Shown piece by piece: positions 8,607 to 18,549 of a stretch of 64,000 bases of DNA. Under the pieces are notes generated by a model that was not told where the DNA came from, searched no databases, and worked only from the letters and a program-made list of their open reading frames with translations. How positions within the stretch are numbered: the first letter of the stretch is position 1; each line of letters opens with the position of its first letter. The stretch comes from Paenibacillus flagellatus (lineage in GTDB: Bacteria; Bacillota; Bacilli; Paenibacillales; NBRC-103111). The position numbers were made by a program, and so were the translations under genes. Location of the stretch: positions 434,001 through 498,000 of the forward strand of contig NZ_QJVJ01000002.1 in the NCBI RefSeq assembly GCF_003217775.1, given 5' to 3'.

Positions 8607-10184
8607 GTGGCATTGAAATCCAGGGGGATATGGGCGGGGCTGACCGCACTCGCCGTGCTGTCGACGTCGGCTTGCGGCGGAGGCGGCGACGGCGGGAAGG
8701 AAGGGACCGGCGCGAATCCGGGGAACGGAGCCGCGGGGAGCGGCGGGCCGGTCACGCTGAAAATCATGGGCAACTACGAGAAGGCGGACTTGACCGACGG
8801 CGACAAGAAGATGATCGAGCTGCTGGAGAAAAAGACGAACACAAAGCTCGAGTTTGAAATTCCGCCGCTGACCGGCTACAAGGAGCGTCTGCAGCTGATG
8901 CTGGCGTCGGGCAACTATCCGGACCTCGTCTTCTTCCCGGATCCGAGCGATCCGAGCTTCCTGAACGCGGTGAAGGACGGCGTCGTCGTCCCGGTCAACG
9001 ATTATATCAAGAATGCGCCGAACTTGACGAAGCATACGTACGACACGTCGTGGAGCGCCCTCCAGGTGAACCAGGACGGCAAAATTTACGGCGTCCCGCG
9101 CACGTCCGTCACCCGCTACGACCAATATTGGGTGCGCAAAGACTGGCTGGCCAACGTCGGCATCTCGATTCCCGACAACGCCGAGGTAACGATCGACCAG
9201 TTCACCGACATCCTGCGCAAATTTACGAAAAACGATCCGGACAAAAACGGCAAAAACGACACGTACGGGCTCGCCGTCGGCACGAACTCGCGGAAGGTGC
9301 TCGATCCGGATTTGACCGGGGCGTTCGGTCTGACGGGCTGGCAAAAGGCGAACGGCGGCAAGTACGAGTTCATCGACCCGAAATACGATCCGGCGAACGA
9401 CGGGTACAAGAAATCGCTCGCGTATTCGGCCATGCTGCACAAGGAAGGGCTCGTCGATCCGGACGCCGCCACCAACGACGCGACGAAGGCGCGCGAACGG
9501 TTCTGGAGAGGCGTTACGGGCGTCTATCTCGGCTTCGCCGGCCATTACTCGTGGCATACCGGCGAGCTGCGCAAGCATAACCCGAACGCCGATTTGACGT
9601 ACGTGTTCGTCAAGGACGACAAGGGGACCGTCAAGGGCGGCGGTTACGCGACCGGGCTGTGGGGCTTCTGGGCGTTGACGAAGTCGGCCAAACACCCGCA
9701 AAAGGCGATCGAGCTGCTCGACGCGTATTTGGCGGACGACGTCTGGCCGATCGTCGTGGACGGATTCGAAGGGATGGACTACAAGGTCGAGAACGGCAAG
9801 AAGGTGCTGATCAAATCGGATCCGCCGCCACCGACGCCGGCCGGCATTCGCCGCAACACGATGCGCCGGGCGAACGACTATACGTTCTTCGCGAGCCTGA
9901 GCGAGCCGAAGGAAGTGACGGACCTCATTACGCCGTGGATGAAAAAATCGCTCGACACGGTCGTCCGCGGCAAGGACGTCGGCTTTATCCCGGAGGCGTC
10001 CAAAAAGCCGGCCATGCTGGATTATCAAAAAGTGTGGGACCAGACGACGATGAAAATCATACTCGGCGAGCAGCCGGTCGACAAGTTCGACGAGCTGCTG
10101 ACGGGGTGGTACAAAGCCGGGGGCGAAGAGTACGTCAAGCAAATGAACGAGTTCATCAAGAAGCTGGAAAGCGGCGGAAAATAA
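8607..10184 (+). CDS. Extracellular solute-binding lipoprotein, second copy (GTG start)
   Basis: Second family-1 binding protein of the locus, 525 residues from a GTG at 8607 with GGGAGGA at 8-base spacing. An ATG at 8562 in frame would disrupt the signal peptide. The signal sequence ALKSRGIWAGLTALAVLSTSAC ends at lipidated Cys 23, followed by a Gly-rich linker. NDPDKNGKNDTYGLAVG and the PQKAIELLDAY segment place it in the same family as the first binding protein, though the two differ clearly. It follows the permease pair by 83 bases and most likely shares their transcript. Two binding proteins with one permease pair suggest two ligands or divided binding roles. Confidence 0.92.
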   Translation: MALKSRGIWAGLTALAVLSTSACGGGGDGGKEGTGANPGNGAAGSGGPVTLKIMGNYEKADLTDGDKKMIELLEKKTNTKLEFEIPPLTGYKERLQLMLASGNYPDLVFFPDPSDPSFLNAVKDGVVVPVNDYIKNAPNLTKHTYDTSWSALQVNQDGKIYGVPRTSVTRYDQYWVRKDWLANVGISIPDNAEVTIDQFTDILRKFTKNDPDKNGKNDTYGLAVGTNSRKVLDPDLTGAFGLTGWQKANGGKYEFIDPKYDPANDGYKKSLAYSAMLHKEGLVDPDAATNDATKARERFWRGVTGVYLGFAGHYSWHTGELRKHNPNADLTYVFVKDDKGTVKGGGYATGLWGFWALTKSAKHPQKAIELLDAYLADDVWPIVVDGFEGMDYKVENGKKVLIKSDPPPPTPAGIRRNTMRRANDYTFFASLSEPKEVTDLITPWMKKSLDTVVRGKDVGFIPEASKKPAMLDYQKVWDQTTMKIILGEQPVDKFDELLTGWYKAGGEEYVKQMNEFIKKLESGGK

Positions 10185-10245
10185 CGCCGCCTCGGGCGAC
10201 GGAAGCTTCAATTCCATAAGGCGGGGGATCGTGCCGCCAGAAGGG

Positions 10246-10417
10246 AGGGCGCCCGTCGCCCTTAGCTTGTCGAGAAAGTCCAAAGAGAGTGGTGTAGCCC
10301 AAAATGGGGCGGCGAAGATGTGCGGAAAGCGAAGCGACTGACTTTACTATCAAGTTGTTTCCATAATGGAAAAAAAGACAACTTGTTTCTCGATCACTTT
10401 AGGGCGACCGTCGCCCT
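10246..10417. repeat. Inverted-repeat-bounded intergenic element (MITE-like or structured RNA)
   Basis: Nearly identical palindromic blocks, AGGGCGCCCGTCGCCCT at 10246-10262 and AGGGCGACCGTCGCCCT at 10401-10417, bound the stretch. Just inside lie TCGAGAAA (10270-10277) and its complement TTTCTCGA (10386-10393), so the ends form imperfect inverted repeats of about 30 bases. The interior holds AAAGTC/GACTTT and the hairpin CAAGTTGTTTCC / GGAA..ACAACTTG at 10351-10385. No convincing gene lies in it. A small non-autonomous element or a structured leader of the following gene are both possible. Confidence 0.5.
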
Positions 10418-10455
10418 TTTCATTTCGAAACGAAGAAGAGGAGAGGGGAACGAGC

Positions 10456-12309
10456 ATGGCATCGGAAACGACGACGGGGGCGATCGAGCTGCGCAGTCCC
10501 GGGGGGACGGTGGCGGCCCGAATCGGGCTGGACTCGGGCGGGAGGCTGTACTATGAGGTGACGTCAGGGGGCCGGACGGTCATCGAGCCGTCCGAGATGG
10601 GAATGACCGTGGACGGCTCGGATCTCGGGGACGGCGTCCGGTTCGAAGGGGAGGAGCGCGGGACGATCGACGAGACGTATCCGGCGAGAGGGGTGCACCG
10701 CACCGCGGTCAACCGATGCAGCGTGCTGACGGCGCGGCTGACGCATCGTGCGTCCGGCATCGGGTACAGCGTGGAGGCGCGGGCGTTCGACGACGGCTTC
10801 GCCTATCGGTACGTCGTCCCCGGCGATGGCGAACGTGTCGTCGGCGGCGAACGGTCGAGCTGGACGATTCCGGCGGGCTGCGGCGTATGGCTGTTCGAGC
10901 GGAACTCGTCCTGGAAGCTGAAAAGCTATGCCGGGGAATGGGTTCGCGCCGATGCGGAGGAGCTGCCGACCTTTTCCGGCCAAGGCCCGGTCCAGGGGAC
11001 GCCGATCGTGCTCGAGCTTCCCGGCGGACGCGGCTACGCGGCGCTTCTGGAGGCGGCGCTGTACAACTATAGCGGCATGCGGCTCGAGGCGGTCGGGGGC
11101 CGGAAGCTGCGGGCGAATTTTACGGAGGGGGAAGCGGGCTTCGCGGTGGAAGGGACGATCGTTACGCCTTGGCGGGCGACGATCGTTGCGGCGGATTTGA
11201 ACGGGCTCGTGAACAGCGATCTGCTCACGAATTTGAACCCGCCGCCGTCGCCGGAGCTGTTCGCCGAACCGTCTTACATCCGGCCCGGCCGGTCGGTATG
11301 GCGGTGGTGGAGCCAAGGGACGGGCACGCCGGAGCAGGAGCGGGAATATGTCGACTTCGCGGCAACGCTCGGGTTCGAATATACGACCGTCGACGAAGGG
11401 TGGGAGAAATGGCCCGATCCTTGGGGCGACCTGCGCGCGCTGGCCGGCTATGCCGCTTCCCGCGGGGTCGGCGTGTTCGTCTGGAAACGGTCCAAGGAGG
11501 TCGACGATCCCGCCGACGGCTACGGGAAGCTGCGGACGTTCCTCGACGAGGTGAAGGCGGCCGGGGCGTGCGGCGTCAAAATCGACTTCATCGACAACGA
11601 GTCGAAGGCCGCGATCGACTTCGAGATCGGCGCGCTGCGGCTCGCGGCCGAGCGGAGGCTGATGGTCAATTTCCACGGCATCTCGAAGCCGACCGGCGAA
11701 TCGCGCACGTACCCGAACGAGATTACGCGGGAAGGCATCCGCGGGCTGGAGCTGAACAAGATGGCGGAAGGGCCGATTCCGGCGTTCCATAACGCGGCGC
11801 TGCCGTTCACCCGGTTCGTCGCCGGGCACGGGGACTATACGCCCGTCGGCTACTCGAATCCGGGGCCGACGACGTTCGCGCACCAGCTCGCCACGGCCGT
11901 CGCGTTCACGTCCCCGATGCAGGTGATCGCGGAAAATCCGGCCGTCCTGCTGGACGACGGCCGGGTGCGGCCGGCGCTCGACGTCCTATTGGCGCTGCCG
12001 TCGGTATGGGACGAGACGCGGGTGCTCGAGCCGAGCGCGATCGCGGAGCTCGCCGTGCTGGCGCGCCGTTCCGGCGACCGATGGTTCGTGGGAGCGTTGA
12101 ACGGGACGGAGAAGCCGCGTGCGATCGACCGGCTGGACCTCGGGTTTCTCGGCGCGGGTGCGTATCGGGCTGTGCTGCTGACGAGCCCCGAGCCCGCGGC
12201 GTTTGCGCGGGAAGAACGGACGTACCGCGACGGGGAACGGACGCTCGCGGTGAAGATGGGACCGGCGGACGGGTTTGTCGCCATGTTCGTACCGTCCGAT
12301 GAACAATAG
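10456..12309 (+). CDS. Glycoside hydrolase family 97 protein
   Basis: Hydrolyses alpha-glucosides or alpha-galactosides. The 617-residue protein shows an N-terminal beta-sandwich (residues 1 to about 260) and a TIM-barrel with WRWWSQGTGT, DEGWEKW and GVKIDFIDNESK. The segment NFHGISKPTGESRTYPNEITREGIRGLE is a strong GH97 signature. D377 in KIDF sits where retaining GH97 alpha-galactosidases carry the nucleophile, so retention is plausible but unproven. No signal peptide is seen, so action is probably intracellular on imported oligosaccharides. The start at 10456 has AGGGG at 7 bases. The frame is open to 10366, but that part overlaps the hairpin element. Confidence 0.88.
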   Translation: MASETTTGAIELRSPGGTVAARIGLDSGGRLYYEVTSGGRTVIEPSEMGMTVDGSDLGDGVRFEGEERGTIDETYPARGVHRTAVNRCSVLTARLTHRASGIGYSVEARAFDDGFAYRYVVPGDGERVVGGERSSWTIPAGCGVWLFERNSSWKLKSYAGEWVRADAEELPTFSGQGPVQGTPIVLELPGGRGYAALLEAALYNYSGMRLEAVGGRKLRANFTEGEAGFAVEGTIVTPWRATIVAADLNGLVNSDLLTNLNPPPSPELFAEPSYIRPGRSVWRWWSQGTGTPEQEREYVDFAATLGFEYTTVDEGWEKWPDPWGDLRALAGYAASRGVGVFVWKRSKEVDDPADGYGKLRTFLDEVKAAGACGVKIDFIDNESKAAIDFEIGALRLAAERRLMVNFHGISKPTGESRTYPNEITREGIRGLELNKMAEGPIPAFHNAALPFTRFVAGHGDYTPVGYSNPGPTTFAHQLATAVAFTSPMQVIAENPAVLLDDGRVRPALDVLLALPSVWDETRVLEPSAIAELAVLARRSGDRWFVGALNGTEKPRAIDRLDLGFLGAGAYRAVLLTSPEPAAFAREERTYRDGERTLAVKMGPADGFVAMFVPSDEQ

Positions 12310-12324
12310 AAGGGCAGGGGATTG

Positions 12325-15300
12325 ATGGTGAAAGGCGCAACATTTCGCAGGCGGGCGAGCCGGTGGCTCGTGCTGCTCTTGCTCGTCCAGGCGTTCGCGC
12401 TTCCGGCGGGTTCGCCAAGCGCTTCCGCCGCCGAGCCGGCGGAGGCGCCGGCCGGGCTCGTCCTGATCGACAACGGAGACCCGGGCTACGCGGAGAATCC
12501 GGCGTGGTCGTCCAGCAGCGTCAAAGGGTACAACGGCTCCACGACGCGGGTTACGGGAGGAGTCGGCCATACCGCGACGTGGACGCCGGCGCCGGGAACC
12601 GTCCAAGGGACGTACAAGGTGTCGGTGTACAAGGTGAAGCGGCCGACCGCCACCGACGATCCGAGCGTCAAGCTCGAAGTGGCGCATGCGGGAGCCGTCG
12701 ATACGGTGTACATGGACGCGACCCAAGGCACGTCGGGCTGGTTCGAGCTCGGCACGTACGCGTTCGACGGGCATGGCGGCGAATTCGTGAGCATGACGAA
12801 GACGACGACAGCGGCCAATACGTTCGTCCACGCCGACGCGGTCAAGTTCGAACGGGTCGCGGCGGACGGAAACGACGCGTCGTTGTCGTCGCTGAGGCTG
12901 AACGGCGCCGCGGGACCGCTTGGCGCGCTGACGCCGACGTTCTCTCCGTCGGTGACGGCCTATACGTACGCCGTGTCGCCGGAGACGGCCGCGATTACCG
13001 TTACGGCGACCGTATACGACCCGCAGGCGGTGCTGACGGTGAACGGCGTCTCCGTCGCGAGCGGCTCTCCGTCGGCGGACATTCCGCTTGCCGTCGGCGA
13101 TACGCCGGTTCGCGTCGAGGTGACGGCGGCGGACGGCGCGACGAAGCGCGCGTATACGATTATGGTGACGCGCCCGGCCGCCCAGCCGCACAACACGATC
13201 GTGATCGATTTCGGCGATCCCGGCTATTCGGAGACCGGCACGTGGTCGACCTCGAATACGGTCAAGGGCGTGAACGGGTCGAGCACCCGGTATTCGACCG
13301 CCGCCGGCGCGTCGATCACGTGGAAGCCGAACGTAACGGCGGGTACCGCCACCGTGTCGTACTTCAAAGTAAACTGGCCGGCGTCGGCCGATCCGAACGT
13401 GCGTCTCGAAATTGCGCACGCCGGCGGGATCGAGACGAAGACGATCAACCTGACGCCCGCGACCGAAGGATGGATCGAGCTCGGCACGTACGCGTTCGCG
13501 GGGACGCCGAACGAATACGTGAGGCTCACGCGGGTAAGCTCCGGCTCCGTCTATACGCGGGCGGACGCGGTGAAGTTCGAAGGAACGATCGCGCCCAAGC
13601 CGGCGCCGCCCGGGCCCGTGCGCGGCCGTACGCTGAATAATCTGCAATATGCCGAGAAAGGCACGATCGCGAACGACGACTACAAGGCGACGTTTTATGA
13701 AGCGACTTGGGACGGCGGACGCACGATCGTCAAAGATTTGTATCATAAGGAGAACGGCGTCTGGGTTCCGATGAACGCCGAATCGGAGCGGCTCGAGGAG
13801 CAGTGGGTGCTGCTCGAAGGCGAGTCCGGCGACCGCACGAACTATTACGACACGATGACGCCGGAGTGGGTGCTGTTCAACGGCTTCGCCAAGACGGACG
13901 ACAGGACCGTCGTCCTGACCGATTCCCGCCACCCCGACCGGTACGGCTTCTCGGTCGTCTGGTCGCTCGCGGGGGAACGGCCGCGCCTCGCGTACGACTT
14001 TACGCCGCGCCAAGACGGCAACTACGTGATCGGCTACCAGTCGTTCACCGAGGAGCCGCTCGCCGACGTGAGCGAGGTGCTCTCCGGCGCGCGGAACCGC
14101 GCCAAGATGGTCGGCACGGTCGAATCGACCGGACTGTGGGAGCTGACCGCGCCGATGGCGCTCGTCGAGAAGAAGGATGCCGCGGGCAACCCGCGCACGT
14201 ACGGCGTCTACGTACCCGCCGACCGCCTGCCGCTCCGGTTCGAGCCGTACGGCGGCGCGACGAACCAGCCGCTCGGCATGAGCCTCGTCAACGACGGCCG
14301 GAACGTGCAGCCGATCGTGTATGCGCCCCAAGCGGGCACTTACTCGAAGCTGAAGGCGAACGAGACGTATTCGTTCGGTATCGGCCTGTATGCCGAGAGC
14401 GGGTCGGTGTATGACGCGTATACGGACATTTTGCGCAATGATTACGACTATACCGCCTACCGCGAAAACGTCGAGGACGGCTCATTGACGGACGCGATGT
14501 TCAACATGATCGACCTGCTCGCGATCGAGCCGGACCGCGACGACTCGGTCGACTTCGTCCCGTCGTTAAGCGGATGGTGGAGCCGGGCGAAAGGCTTCGT
14601 CGATATCGAAAACCAGGACGCGGTGCGCAACGCGGCGAGCTCCGTTCTGCTCGGCGCCTACTACTTGACCGGAGACGACCGTCTGTACGATTCGCGGGCG
14701 CTGCCGATGCTGCAGTACGGCGTGTCGCGCAACGAACGCGGCTGGTCGCCGAAGAAGACGCCGGTGTACAACGATCCGTCGCTATGGAAAATGGCCGCGG
14801 TGCCGTTCGATTCGACGACGGTGTCGACGTTTTACGACATGACCCGCGGGCTGAATGCGGGGCTATACGGGCTCGGGCAGGAGGAATACCGGTTCCGCAA
14901 TCCGGACCAATTCGGACGCGGTCCCGTCATCCAGCCGCTCATGATGTATCGGATGACCGGAGACGCCGCCTATCTGGACGAGGCGAAGACGGCGGCCGAC
15001 CGGTATATCGCGGAGCAGATCGATACGCCGAGCACGGCGAATCCGGACCGTACGAACTTTTTTTACAACTACGGCAAGCTGTGGATGGAGCTGCTCGAGC
15101 TGTACGAGGAGACGAAGGAGACGCGCTATCTCGACGCCGCGGCCAAGGAAGCGAGACGGTACGCGACGATCTTCACCGCCCGCCCGGTGCCGGAAGGGAC
15201 GGTCTCGATCCCGCAGCCGCAGCCGTTCCAATATTATCTCGCGTTCCGCTGGGACGACAAGTACCGGTATCCGTACGAGAGGAGCAAGCTGCCGGAGGAA

Positions 15301-18300
15301 ACGGCCGGAGGCGTCCAGGCGCCGGGCTGGCTCGTCTCGCCGAACGGACTGACGTTCGAGGCCGGCGACACGTCGGGCGCGTACCGGATGAACGCGCAGG
15401 AAGCGCCGTTCCTGCTGCGGCTCGCGTCGTATACCGGTGACGAGCTGCTGAAGGATATCGCCCATAACACCGTCATCGGCCGGTATACGAACTATCCCGG
15501 CTACTACTACCGCGGCTTGATCGAGAGCCAGCTCGACCCGGATTTTCCGCTGCGCGGCCCGACCGAGGCGACGTCGATTTATTACCATCACGCCCCCGCG
15601 CAGCTCGGCCAGACGATGGACTATCTCGTCACCGAGCAGACGACGAGATCGAACGGGCTAATCTCGTTCCCGGCCGTGTTCGAGACGAACTATCTCTGGT
15701 TCAAATACCATCTGTACGGGAGCAAGCCCGGCACCTTCTACGGCCATTCCGGCGTTTGGCTGTGGATGCCGAAAGGCATTATCGCCACGGGCAACCCGCA
15801 GCTGAACTGGATAACGGCGGAGAGCGGCGACAAGCTGTACGTCGGCTTGACCAACGCATCGAAGTCGGCCCAGCAGGCGACGATCGAGCTGAACGCGGAC
15901 ATCGTCGGGTTCGATCCGGCCGTCTCGTACCCGGTGACGATCATCGCCGATAACGGCGCACCGGTGCAGACGACGATGGTCGGCGGAAGCATCCCCGTAA
16001 CCGTATCGGGCCGCGGGATTACCGCCGTCATCGTCGACGGAATGAACATCGACGTCCCGCTTCACCGGACGGAGCCGGCCAAGGACACGTCGGACAAAAG
16101 CTATTTCTTCGATACGCACAGTCCGATCGACGCCGTGAAAGGGATGCTGCTCGTCAAGCCCGATCATTCGGCGTACGACGCCTACGTGCAGGCGAAGACG
16201 ACGAACCCGGCGACGCTGCACTATTCGACCGACGGCGGGACAACGTACACGGCCGTACCGGACGACATTTATCCGATGGAATGGTCGGTTCGCGTTCCGG
16301 ATTTGTCGGTCCCGTTCACGTATTACGTCGAGTCGGACGGGAAACGGACGCAGGCGAGGACGATTTATTTGCCCGACCACGTGACCCAGCCGCCCGGGCA
16401 GCCGCCGCAGCAGGCGGGGCCGCCGGTTACGGTCGTCGACAACGTCGAAGCGGAGGTCGAGGGCAGCTGGGCGCGCGCCACGTTCGCCGATTCGTACTAT
16501 TACGACAACTACGTGACCGCGAAAACGTCGGGAGACGGGAATGCGAAGCTGCGCTGGCGGCCCGATCTGAAGCGAGGCGGCTTGTACGACGTTTATTACC
16601 GGCTGCCGGCTGGACGTCCGGAATGGTCCACCGCCGCGAAGTTTACGGTGTACGACGAGGCCGGAGCGCATACGTATACGGTCGACGAACGGGGAACGAA
16701 CGGCCGCTGGGTGAAGCTCGGCCGGCACTCGTTCGCCGCCGGTACGGGCGGCTGCGTCGAGCTGACCAACGCCGCTTCCGGCAGCGCCGTCGTCGGCGAC
16801 GCGATCATGTGGATTCACGAGGACGTCGTGCCGACATGGGAATCCGCGACGCTGTCCGCCGACAAGCCGGCGCTCGTCCGGACGAAGCCGGTGCAGCTGA
16901 CCGTAACCGGCATGCTCGATACCGGCGTCGTCGGCGACTTGAGCGGAGCGTCGATCGTCTATGAAGTCGATCGCGCCGATCTCGCTTCCGTCGATTCGCA
17001 AGGACGGCTTACGCTCGAGAAGCTGGACTTGTCGACGGACCGGATCGCCGTGAAGGCCGTCGTGACGGTGGACGGCGTCGTGCTGGAATCGAAGCCGCTC
17101 GTCATGCCGATCCGGGACTTGAGCGAGACGGTCGATACGTCCGATGCGGGGCGTTACGCGGAAACCGGGCTGTGGAAGGCGAGCAGCTTGACCGGCTACG
17201 ACAAAAACGTGCGCTCCAAATATACGGAAGAGCAAGGAGCGACGGCGACGTGGAAGCCGGACCTTCCGGCCGGGACGTATGCGGTGTCGTTCTATAACAT
17301 CGTCCGCCAGCCCGGAGCCGATCCAGCCGTCCGTCTGGAGACGAAGCACGCCGGCGGCACCGAAGTCCGGACGCTCGACGCGTCCGCCGGGGCGTCCGGC
17401 TGGATCGACCTCGGCACGTACGCGTTCGCCGGCGACGGCACGGAATACGTCAAGCTGACGCGCCAGTCCCCGTCGTCGACGCTCGAGACGCCGATCTATA
17501 CGCGGGCGGATGCCGTCCGCTTCGACAGCTACTCGCTGCTCGCCTCGCTGGCGTCGCCTTCCTCGGGCGGCGAGCTCCCGCATGGCGCGAGTCTGGAACT
17601 CGCGTTCAACCGGCCGCTCGACCCGGCAACCGTCGTCCCCGGCAGCGTGACGCTGACGGAAATCGGCGCGGGTGTGCCCGTCGACGTCATCTTGTCCGTC
17701 GGCGCGGACGGGAAGCGCATCGTCGCGACGCCGACGTCTCCGCTTGCGCCCGATACGGCGTATCGGCTGGCCGTCGGTCCCGGCATCGCCGGCGCGGACG
17801 GCGTGCCGCTGTCTCCGTACGCGCTCGCCGACTTCCCGTTCCGGACGGCGAAGGCGGCGCCCGACGAGACGGCGCCGACCATCGCGCTGGACGGCCCGCT
17901 TTCCGTCGCGCGGACGGAGAAGTGGGCGGCGGAGCCGGTCGTGACGGACGCGCAGTCCGGCGTCGGCCGGGTGGCGCTCTACTTGGACGACGCTGCGGTC
18001 GAGCGTCTCGCCGCGGCCGAGCTGGAGCTCGCCGCCGGCGAGCACCGGATCCGCATCGTCGCGGCGGACGGCGCCGGCAACGTCGCCGAGGCGGCGTTCG
18101 CGCTGCGCGTTACGCTCGACCCGCCCCGGCTCGGCGACGTGCTGGCGATCGGACGCGCGAGAGGATGGATCGGCAATGCGGGCATATACCGCAGCATGAC
18201 CGCGAAGGCGGAGCGGGCGGCCGACGCCGACGCGCGCAAGCGGGAGCAGGCGCTCGACGCGCTGGCGAACGAAGTGCGGGCGCAATCGGGCAAGCACGTG

Positions 18301-18372
18301 GACGCCGGCTTCGCGCAGCAGCTGCTGGCGGACATCGCCTACTTGAATGCCGCGGAAGAAGCGGAAGCTTGA
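12325..18372 (+). CDS. Giant secreted multidomain protein with golvesin-like, Ig-like and FIMAH domains
   Basis: A 2015-residue exported protein. Order of regions: signal peptide (to about 36); golvesin-type domain (45-177); cadherin-like beta-sandwich (182-285); golvesin-type (290-420); an unassigned region (about 435-1240); an Ig-like stretch (1253-1356). Then follow golvesin-type (1370-1502), BIG-like (1506-1597), golvesin-type (1601-1736), SbsA-type Ig (1737-1842), Ig-like (1852-1931) and a FIMAH domain (1933-2015; RGWIGNAGIYRSMTAKAERA). The central region, rich in Trp/Tyr and alternating helices such as NFFYNYGKLWMELLELYEET, resembles alpha-toroid polysaccharide enzymes, but I cannot name a family. 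The golvesin-type repeats share the DxGDPGYxE and WxELGTYAF motifs and may bind glycan. The ATG at 12325 follows AGGGCAGGGG. The position after GH97 suggests extracellular degradation of the glycan whose fragments are imported. Confidence 0.8.
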   Translation: MVKGATFRRRASRWLVLLLLVQAFALPAGSPSASAAEPAEAPAGLVLIDNGDPGYAENPAWSSSSVKGYNGSTTRVTGGVGHTATWTPAPGTVQGTYKVSVYKVKRPTATDDPSVKLEVAHAGAVDTVYMDATQGTSGWFELGTYAFDGHGGEFVSMTKTTTAANTFVHADAVKFERVAADGNDASLSSLRLNGAAGPLGALTPTFSPSVTAYTYAVSPETAAITVTATVYDPQAVLTVNGVSVASGSPSADIPLAVGDTPVRVEVTAADGATKRAYTIMVTRPAAQPHNTIVIDFGDPGYSETGTWSTSNTVKGVNGSSTRYSTAAGASITWKPNVTAGTATVSYFKVNWPASADPNVRLEIAHAGGIETKTINLTPATEGWIELGTYAFAGTPNEYVRLTRVSSGSVYTRADAVKFEGTIAPKPAPPGPVRGRTLNNLQYAEKGTIANDDYKATFYEATWDGGRTIVKDLYHKENGVWVPMNAESERLEEQWVLLEGESGDRTNYYDTMTPEWVLFNGFAKTDDRTVVLTDSRHPDRYGFSVVWSLAGERPRLAYDFTPRQDGNYVIGYQSFTEEPLADVSEVLSGARNRAKMVGTVESTGLWELTAPMALVEKKDAAGNPRTYGVYVPADRLPLRFEPYGGATNQPLGMSLVNDGRNVQPIVYAPQAGTYSKLKANETYSFGIGLYAESGSVYDAYTDILRNDYDYTAYRENVEDGSLTDAMFNMIDLLAIEPDRDDSVDFVPSLSGWWSRAKGFVDIENQDAVRNAASSVLLGAYYLTGDDRLYDSRALPMLQYGVSRNERGWSPKKTPVYNDPSLWKMAAVPFDSTTVSTFYDMTRGLNAGLYGLGQEEYRFRNPDQFGRGPVIQPLMMYRMTGDAAYLDEAKTAADRYIAEQIDTPSTANPDRTNFFYNYGKLWMELLELYEETKETRYLDAAAKEARRYATIFTARPVPEGTVSIPQPQPFQYYLAFRWDDKYRYPYERSKLPEETAGGVQAPGWLVSPNGLTFEAGDTSGAYRMNAQEAPFLLRLASYTGDELLKDIAHNTVIGRYTNYPGYYYRGLIESQLDPDFPLRGPTEATSIYYHHAPAQLGQTMDYLVTEQTTRSNGLISFPAVFETNYLWFKYHLYGSKPGTFYGHSGVWLWMPKGIIATGNPQLNWITAESGDKLYVGLTNASKSAQQATIELNADIVGFDPAVSYPVTIIADNGAPVQTTMVGGSIPVTVSGRGITAVIVDGMNIDVPLHRTEPAKDTSDKSYFFDTHSPIDAVKGMLLVKPDHSAYDAYVQAKTTNPATLHYSTDGGTTYTAVPDDIYPMEWSVRVPDLSVPFTYYVESDGKRTQARTIYLPDHVTQPPGQPPQQAGPPVTVVDNVEAEVEGSWARATFADSYYYDNYVTAKTSGDGNAKLRWRPDLKRGGLYDVYYRLPAGRPEWSTAAKFTVYDEAGAHTYTVDERGTNGRWVKLGRHSFAAGTGGCVELTNAASGSAVVGDAIMWIHEDVVPTWESATLSADKPALVRTKPVQLTVTGMLDTGVVGDLSGASIVYEVDRADLASVDSQGRLTLEKLDLSTDRIAVKAVVTVDGVVLESKPLVMPIRDLSETVDTSDAGRYAETGLWKASSLTGYDKNVRSKYTEEQGATATWKPDLPAGTYAVSFYNIVRQPGADPAVRLETKHAGGTEVRTLDASAGASGWIDLGTYAFAGDGTEYVKLTRQSPSSTLETPIYTRADAVRFDSYSLLASLASPSSGGELPHGASLELAFNRPLDPATVVPGSVTLTEIGAGVPVDVILSVGADGKRIVATPTSPLAPDTAYRLAVGPGIAGADGVPLSPYALADFPFRTAKAAPDETAPTIALDGPLSVARTEKWAAEPVVTDAQSGVGRVALYLDDAAVERLAAAELELAAGEHRIRIVAADGAGNVAEAAFALRVTLDPPRLGDVLAIGRARGWIGNAGIYRSMTAKAERAADADARKREQALDALANEVRAQSGKHVDAGFAQQLLADIAYLNAAEEAEA

Positions 18373-18412
18373 TAGAGTAACCAAGTTAGCCCCCGATCGG
18401 GGGATTGCCGGT

Positions 18413-18441
18413 GCGGGCCCGCCATTAGCGGGCCCGCTTTC
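18413..18441 (+). terminator. Strong rho-independent terminator
   Basis: GCGGGCCCGC, loop CATTA, GCGGGCCCGC, then TTTCTT. A second perfect palindrome, CCCCCGATCGGGGG, lies just upstream at 18390-18403. Confidence 0.9.
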
Positions 18442-18549
18442 TTCATGTTTCGTGCGCTTGCACGAAGGAGATGGCTCAGCGAAATCAGCCCTGCAACGGA
18501 CGAGCCGTCGGACATTTCAGCCTTTCGCAGTCGCCGAATCGAACTGCCG

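Noticed and set aside
10156-10353. 65-codon minus-strand frame with ILGYTTLFGLSRQAKGDG
   Set aside because: It lies over the end of the binding-protein gene and the inverted-repeat element. It is probably a translation of the repeat.
10351-10417. Riboswitch before GH97
   Set aside because: Hairpins and a short T run are present, but the sequence matches no riboswitch consensus I know. It is listed as a repeat/structured element instead.
11986-18384. Very long open frames on the minus strand (781 and 908 codons) opposite GH97 and the giant protein
   Set aside because: They are Arg/Pro/Gly-rich shadows caused by high GC at third codon positions. They have no ribosome sites and no domain signatures, while the plus strand is clearly coding.
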